A stretch of DNA of 64,000 nucleotides. Source: Salmo trutta (taxonomy: Eukaryota; Chordata; Actinopteri; Salmoniformes; Salmonidae). This document shows positions 59,899 through 64,000 of the stretch, piece after piece (the first letter of the stretch is position 1; each line of letters opens with the position of its first letter). Under the pieces are notes generated by a model that saw only the letters and a list, made by a program, of their open reading frames with translations, did not search any database and had not been told where the DNA came from. A program made the translations under genes and the position numbers. The stretch spans positions 42,726,180 through 42,790,179 of the forward strand of contig NC_042976.1 in NCBI RefSeq assembly GCF_901001165.1. The letters run 5' to 3'.

Positions 59899-61244
59899 GT
59901 CCATAGAGGGATTGAAGGGAGACGTCTAACAGTCACACCTGTTTACTGTTTCAGCAGGAGAGGTGTAACTGGAGAAAACAACTGCAGACAACTGTTTAGC
60001 CCCCCCCCCCGAATCTCTAAGGAGTTCAATGTCTAGGCAAGTTACAGTGTTGTTTCAGTTAAGAGCTATTTCCCTTAGCTTCGCTCGTCTTTAGCTACTA
60101 CACCAATGTGTAATGCAATCATCATATCTATATTGGATAGAAGACGTTCAATTCATAAAGTTAAACGAAACTTTATTACAAACACAATCAAAAAGTGTGT
60201 CTGTTCAGTTGTACAATGTGACCAACCCTCTTGACTAAGATGATAAAAACCCAGTTACATGACTATGAGAGAGAGGAGATTATGAAAATGTATATCTCTT
60301 GATTTGAACACCCTTTTATAATTTCCTCCAAGACAAAAATTCCAAACTTCTCCAGCAGCCTACGCCTGGGCTTGCCTGGGAGATCACTTGGTGCCAGAAG
60401 GGGCTTCACGAGGAATTAGCTAATCTTTTTTTAATACTCAATCTTTGAGTCAATGACGCATGGGTTCAGGTAAAAAAAAAAAAATTTAGGGAACCCAGGG
60501 CCCCTCTCTATAGCTGTACATGTGACAAAGCCTGACGAGTGTGAATACTTTTTAGTGATTGATTTTGCTTCCATGTGTCACAGTCAAGTCTTGTACAGCA
60601 CATATCTAATAGAATACCTGAAATCCATTCTATTAAGTCATAGAACAGTGAGCACACCAAGAAATCCCTAAAGATGCACAAAATAGACGAATACACTTAC
60701 TCCAAAACTATACACATTCCACCTTAAAAATTATGCATAGCCTTATATTGCATAGCTTTTACTATAATCTGATAATTGACTCAATGCAGCTGCTCTGTTG
60801 ATCTCTGAATGGCGAAAACACATATTTCTTTCATCATGCAGAGGCCAAGGCCATAAGCCCCTCTCAAGCCCTCAACTTCGAGCCAGAGGAATGTTCAAGA
60901 GTATTCTGACTATAGCTGGACATTGGTGTTCACTGGATGCACACTACTGTGCCTTAACACAGGTGTGAAAAAAGGATTGTATTGAAAATACATGAAAAAT
61001 CTGTAAGCTTAACAACTGTCTGCCCCAGTGGAGCAGTGAGAGACTGATATAGTACATGACTTTAAGTGTTGGTGGTATGGAAAATGTATGAATGTTCATT
61101 TATATTTATCCAATTTATCCCATGTCCAACTGGGATAATTTCATTGACATTATTATGACATTATGTCACAATATCTCATCTCATTCAGAGAGGAATGTGT
61201 GCAATGTTAAATCAGTATGTTTTTAAATAATTTGTTTTTGTATA
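59899..61244. other. 1.3-kb stretch, no gene recognised
   Basis: No exon, RNA gene or mobile element with clear ends seen. Probably wnt6 intron 2 or upstream DNA. Confidence 0.35.
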
Positions 61245-61246
61245 TA

Positions 61247-62444
61247 CAGTACCAGTAAAAAGTTTGGCCACACCTACTCATTCAAGGGTTTTTCTTTATT
61301 TGCACTATTTTCTACATTGTAGAATAATAGTGAACACATCAAAACTATAAAGTAATGTAGTAACCAAAAAATTGTTAAACAAATCAAATTATTGTTTTAT
61401 ATTTGAGATTCTTCAAAGTAGCCAACCTTTGCCTTGATGACAGCTTTGCACACTCTTGGAATTCTCTCAACCAGCTTCATGAGGTAGTCACCTGGAATGC
61501 ATTTAAATTAACAGGTGTGCCTTGTTAAAAGTTATTTTGTGTAATTTCTTTCCTTCTCAATGTGTTTGAGCCAATCAGTTGTGTTGTGACAAGGTAGGGG
61601 TGGTATACAGAAGATGGCCCTATTTGGTAAAAGTCCATATTATTGCAAGAACAGCTCAAATAAGCAAAGAGAAATGACAGGCCATCATTACTTTAAGACA
61701 TGAAGGTCAGTCAATGCGGAAAATTTCAAGAACTTTGAAAGTTTCTTCAAGTGCAGTCGCAAAAACCATCAAGTGCTATGATGAAACTGGCTCTCATGAG
61801 AACCGCCACAGGAGACGAAGTCCCAGAGTTACCTCTGCTGCAGAGGATAAGTTCATTAGAGTTAAATGCACCTCAGATTGCAGCCCAAATAAATGCTTTG
61901 AATTAGTGCAAAGAAACCATTAGTAAAGGAAACCAATAAAAAGAAGAGACTTGCTTGGGCCAAGAATCAAGGGCAATGAACATTAGACCGGTGGAAATCT
62001 GTCCTTTGGTCTGATGAGTCCAAATTTGAGATTTTTGGTTCCAACCGCCATGTCTTTGTGAGCGGACGATCTCCGCATGTGTGGTTCCCACCGTGAAGCA
62101 TGGAGGAAGAGGTGTTATGGTGTGGGGGTGTTTTGCTGGTGACACTGTCTGTGATTTATTTCGAATTCAAATGCACACTTAACCAGCATGGCTACCACAG
62201 AATTCTGCAGCAACGCCATCCCATCTGGTTTGTGCTTAGTGTGACTATAATTTGTTTTTCAACAGGACAATGACCCAAAACACCTCCAGGCTGTGTATGG
62301 GCTATTTGACCAAGAAGGAGAGTGATGGAGTGTTGCATCAGATGATCTGGCCTCCACAATCCCCCGACCTCAACCAAACTGAGATGGTTTGGGATGAGTC
62401 GGACCACAGAGTGAAGGTAAAGCAGCCAACAAGTGCTCAGCATA
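61247..62444 (+). mobile_element. Tc1-like element, right-truncated
   Basis: TA at 61245-61246, then CAGTACCAGTAAAAAGTTTG and CACACCTACTCATTCAAGGG, the left end of another common salmonid Tc1 family. Transposase on the plus strand. The element stops at AAGTGCTCAGCA/TA, where a different repeat begins; the right inverted repeat is missing. Confidence 0.85.
61642..62440 (+). pseudogene. Tc1 transposase pseudogene
   Basis: The start codon position reads ATT (61642) and a TGA occurs at 61675. An open part 61714-61923 has MRKISRTLKVSSSAVAKTIK (helix-turn-helix). Then deletions and frameshifts follow. The region 61996-62140 keeps LWSDESKFEIFG-type sequence, and 62252-62440 has NRTMTQNTS in a shifted frame and PPQSPDLNQTEMVWDE with the third acidic residue. 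Not functional. Confidence 0.85.
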
Positions 62445-62770
62445 CAGTGGTTGCTCCACTAACAGTTTTGCGATTAGGCTTCGGGACTTAGAGGTCATTT
62501 GTGGTTTAGTACGGTACCCTGCGTCACCACTTCATTGCTCCAGACCAGCGCAAGGGGGAGTTAGAGCACTGATTATGCTTTTGGATCCTACTCTGTCTCT
62601 AACTGAAAATGAATGGGTGACTTAAATCTAAATAGAAACTGATAATTGTGCACAACTTCAGTATTACTTGCTAAAACTGTTGTTACACTAAGGTTTTTAT
62701 TATTTTATTTTGTTAGGATTATTTTGGTTTTACTGTAGTACTGTAGGCCACTCATGACCGGTCACGTTAT
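62445..62770. repeat. Unclassified dispersed repeat
   Basis: Starts directly at the Tc1 break with CAGTGGTTGCTCCACTAACA and continues GTACGGTACCCTGCGTCACC. The abrupt junction with the Tc1 shows it is separate. No coding frame; family not named and right border not set. Confidence 0.35.
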
Positions 62771-62773
62771 ACA

Positions 62774-62880
62774 GCGCCTGAGTAGCGCAACGGTCTAAGA
62801 CACTGCATAGCAGTGCAAGCTGTGTTGCTACATACCCGTGCCGCCCTCGACTGGGAAACTCATGAGATGATTGTAGGTTT
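62774..62880 (+). mobile_element. SINE head fragment
   Basis: GCGCCTGAGTAGCGCAACGG then GTCTAAGACACTGCATAGCA, the tRNA-like head of the SINE at 19157, mutated and cut after about 100 bp. Confidence 0.7.
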
Positions 62881-63160
62881 TTGGTTTCTCTCCCTCTAAA
62901 AACAGAAATAAGTAATTCTAAATAACAAACTGGCTTTATTTACAAATTAGTAACAATGTCTCACCCCATGTTCAAGAATGGCCTTTTTCTCCCTCATTTT
63001 ACGTTATTTGAAAACAAAATAATCTCCAAAATATTGTTATTTTTTAAACAAAGTGATTATTATTAATTCAGAATGATATAAAAGCTCATTGGATATTCTC
63101 ACAGATATTTTATTAACCCTGTAATTAGCAGGACAATATATATTGGTCATATTGTTCATG
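62881..63160. other. Short AT-rich stretch, nothing recognised
   Basis: No coding frame or repeat border seen. Confidence 0.3.
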
Positions 63161-63182
63161 GCTCCCGAGTGGCGCACAATGG
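63161..63182 (+). mobile_element. Very short SINE head remnant
   Basis: GGCTCCCGAGTGGCGCACAA matches the first ~20 bases of the tRNA-like SINE head and then stops. Confidence 0.45.
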
Positions 63183-63329
63183 GATCCATAACGAATTACT
63201 ATGGGAATAAATATCACTGAATTACAGAAATATCCTCCAATCATCTATATGTAATTATTGGCGGAGAGTCACATCATATTTTTCGATATACTGCAGACCT
63301 ACCATAGGCGACATGAGTCTCACTACTTT

Positions 63330-63560
63330 TTTAAATTTATTTTATTTATTTCACCTTTATTTAACCAGGTAGGCAAGTTGAGAACAAGTTCTCATTTACA
63401 ATTGCGACCTGGCCAAGATAAAGCAAAGCAGTTCGACAACATACAAAAACACAGAGTTACACATGGAGTAAAACAACATACAATCAATGATGCAGTAGAA
63501 AAAAAATATATAAGACTATATACAATGTGAGCAAATGATGTGAGATAAGGGAGGTAAAGG
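63330..63560. mobile_element. Dispersed retroelement fragment
   Basis: TTTAACCAGGTAGGCAAGTT, GAACAAGTTCTCATTTACAA and GCGACCTGGCCAAGATAAAG, then GTGAGCAAATGATGTGAGAT. A frequent salmonid repeat, probably the 3' end of a non-LTR retrotransposon. The open frame inside it is not a gene. Confidence 0.55.
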
Positions 63561-63639
63561 CAAACTACTGTTGAGTAATGTGCTGTTAAAAGTGGTGTAG
63601 GTCTTATTTATTTAAAGAGCATATTGAAGTTAGTGTAAC

Positions 63640-63790
63640 CTTAATTTAACTAGGCAAGTCAGTTAAGAACAAATTCTTATTTACAAGGACAGCCTACTCC
63701 TTCCTCAACGTCAGGGAATTGAACCCCGGTCTCCTGCACAAAACAGGGATTCTTTAGCTAAATAGCCCAGTACTGTACTCCCGACCGTCA
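63640..63790 (-). mobile_element. SINE/LINE tail fragment
   Basis: TAACTAGGCAAGTCAGTTAA and CAAATTCTTATTTACAAGGA, the same tail as in the SINE at 11473-11667, here followed by AATTGAACCCCGGTCTCC, a tRNA B box-like word on the minus strand. Confidence 0.55.
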
Positions 63791-63896
63791 CGTTGTACAT
63801 CGCCATATTTTCCATTCCATCCTAACGGAAACCCAGAGGGTTTTAAACATTTTCTTGGAATAGAAACACCATAATATTAATCAAATTAATTAAGCA

Positions 63897-64000
63897 AGTA
63901 CCAGTCAAACGTTTTGACACACCTACTCATTCCAGGGTTTTCTTTATTTTTACTATTTTCTATCATAGTTTTGATGTCTTCACTATTATTCTACAATGTA
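63897..64000. mobile_element. Tc1 terminal piece, left end fused to right end, cut by window
   Basis: AGTACCAGTCAAACGTTTTG and CACACCTACTCATTCCAGGG are the left end of the same family as 61247. About 60 bp later ATAGTTTTGATGTCTTCACT and ATTATTCTACAATGTA are the right-end orientation. The middle of the transposon is gone, leaving a foldback. Confidence 0.6.

Noticed and set aside
58411..64000. wnt6 exon 1 or 2 in the right part of the window
   Set aside because: No minus-strand frame with the RWNC or CRKT-type Wnt exon 2 motifs was found.

Overview
This is vertebrate nuclear DNA, almost certainly from a salmonid fish (salmon, trout, char or whitefish group). The genes have introns. The repeat content is typical of salmonids: several Tc1-like transposon families (one with Sleeping Beauty-type ends), tRNA-headed SINEs, CR1/L2-like LINE fragments, hAT and piggyBac-type elements, long CA, CT and triplet microsatellites, and a dispersed ~100-bp palindrome. 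No bacterial, viral or plasmid genes were seen.

Two host genes can be supported, both on the minus strand. wnt10a lies complete at 29661-45431 (four coding exons, predicted 390 aa). The last two coding exons of wnt6 lie at 56131-58264; its first exons must be to the right of the window or were not recognised. The tandem arrangement, with wnt6 upstream of wnt10a on the same strand, matches the conserved vertebrate WNT6-WNT10A pair. Both encode secreted, palmitoylated Frizzled ligands and may share regulatory DNA across the ~10.7 kb between them.

Layout: 0-2 kb, a hAT-like element holding a LINE 3' end, then CT repeats. 2-4.5 kb, nothing recognised. 4.5-7.1 kb, a Tc1 element carrying a CA microsatellite and a second, younger Tc1. 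7.1-10 kb, mostly plain sequence with one small inverted-repeat element. 10-13.3 kb, a fourfold nest (Tc1 containing hAT containing TTAA-type MITE containing SINE). 13.5-22.2 kb, Tc1 relics, a LINE fragment, a piggyBac relic with a SINE, and another Tc1-in-Tc1 nest. 22.4-26 kb, AT-rich and GC-rich inverted-repeat elements and a 115-bp hAT MITE with perfect target duplication. 26-28.2 kb, nothing recognised. 28.2-29.7 kb, the probable wnt10a 3' UTR. 29.7-45.4 kb, wnt10a, whose 8.6-kb intron 3 holds a 1.1-kb AGT-type triplet array and whose 4.7-kb intron 2 holds a SINE, a MITE and a hAT-like element. 45.4-56.1 kb, the wnt10a promoter side, a Sleeping Beauty-like Tc1, microsatellites, and the probable wnt6 3' UTR. 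56.1-58.3 kb, wnt6 exons with a long GT repeat directly in front of exon 3. 58.3-64 kb, probably wnt6 intron 2, with another Tc1, SINE pieces and a Tc1 end cut by the window edge.

Transposase reading frames in all Tc1 copies are broken by stops, frameshifts, lost start codons or a changed catalytic residue, so none looks autonomous. I did not find a new multi-gene system. The most unusual signals are the nested insertions, the microsatellite at the wnt6 splice acceptor, the higher-order triplet array inside wnt10a, and the confinement of the palindromic repeat to the Wnt half of the window.
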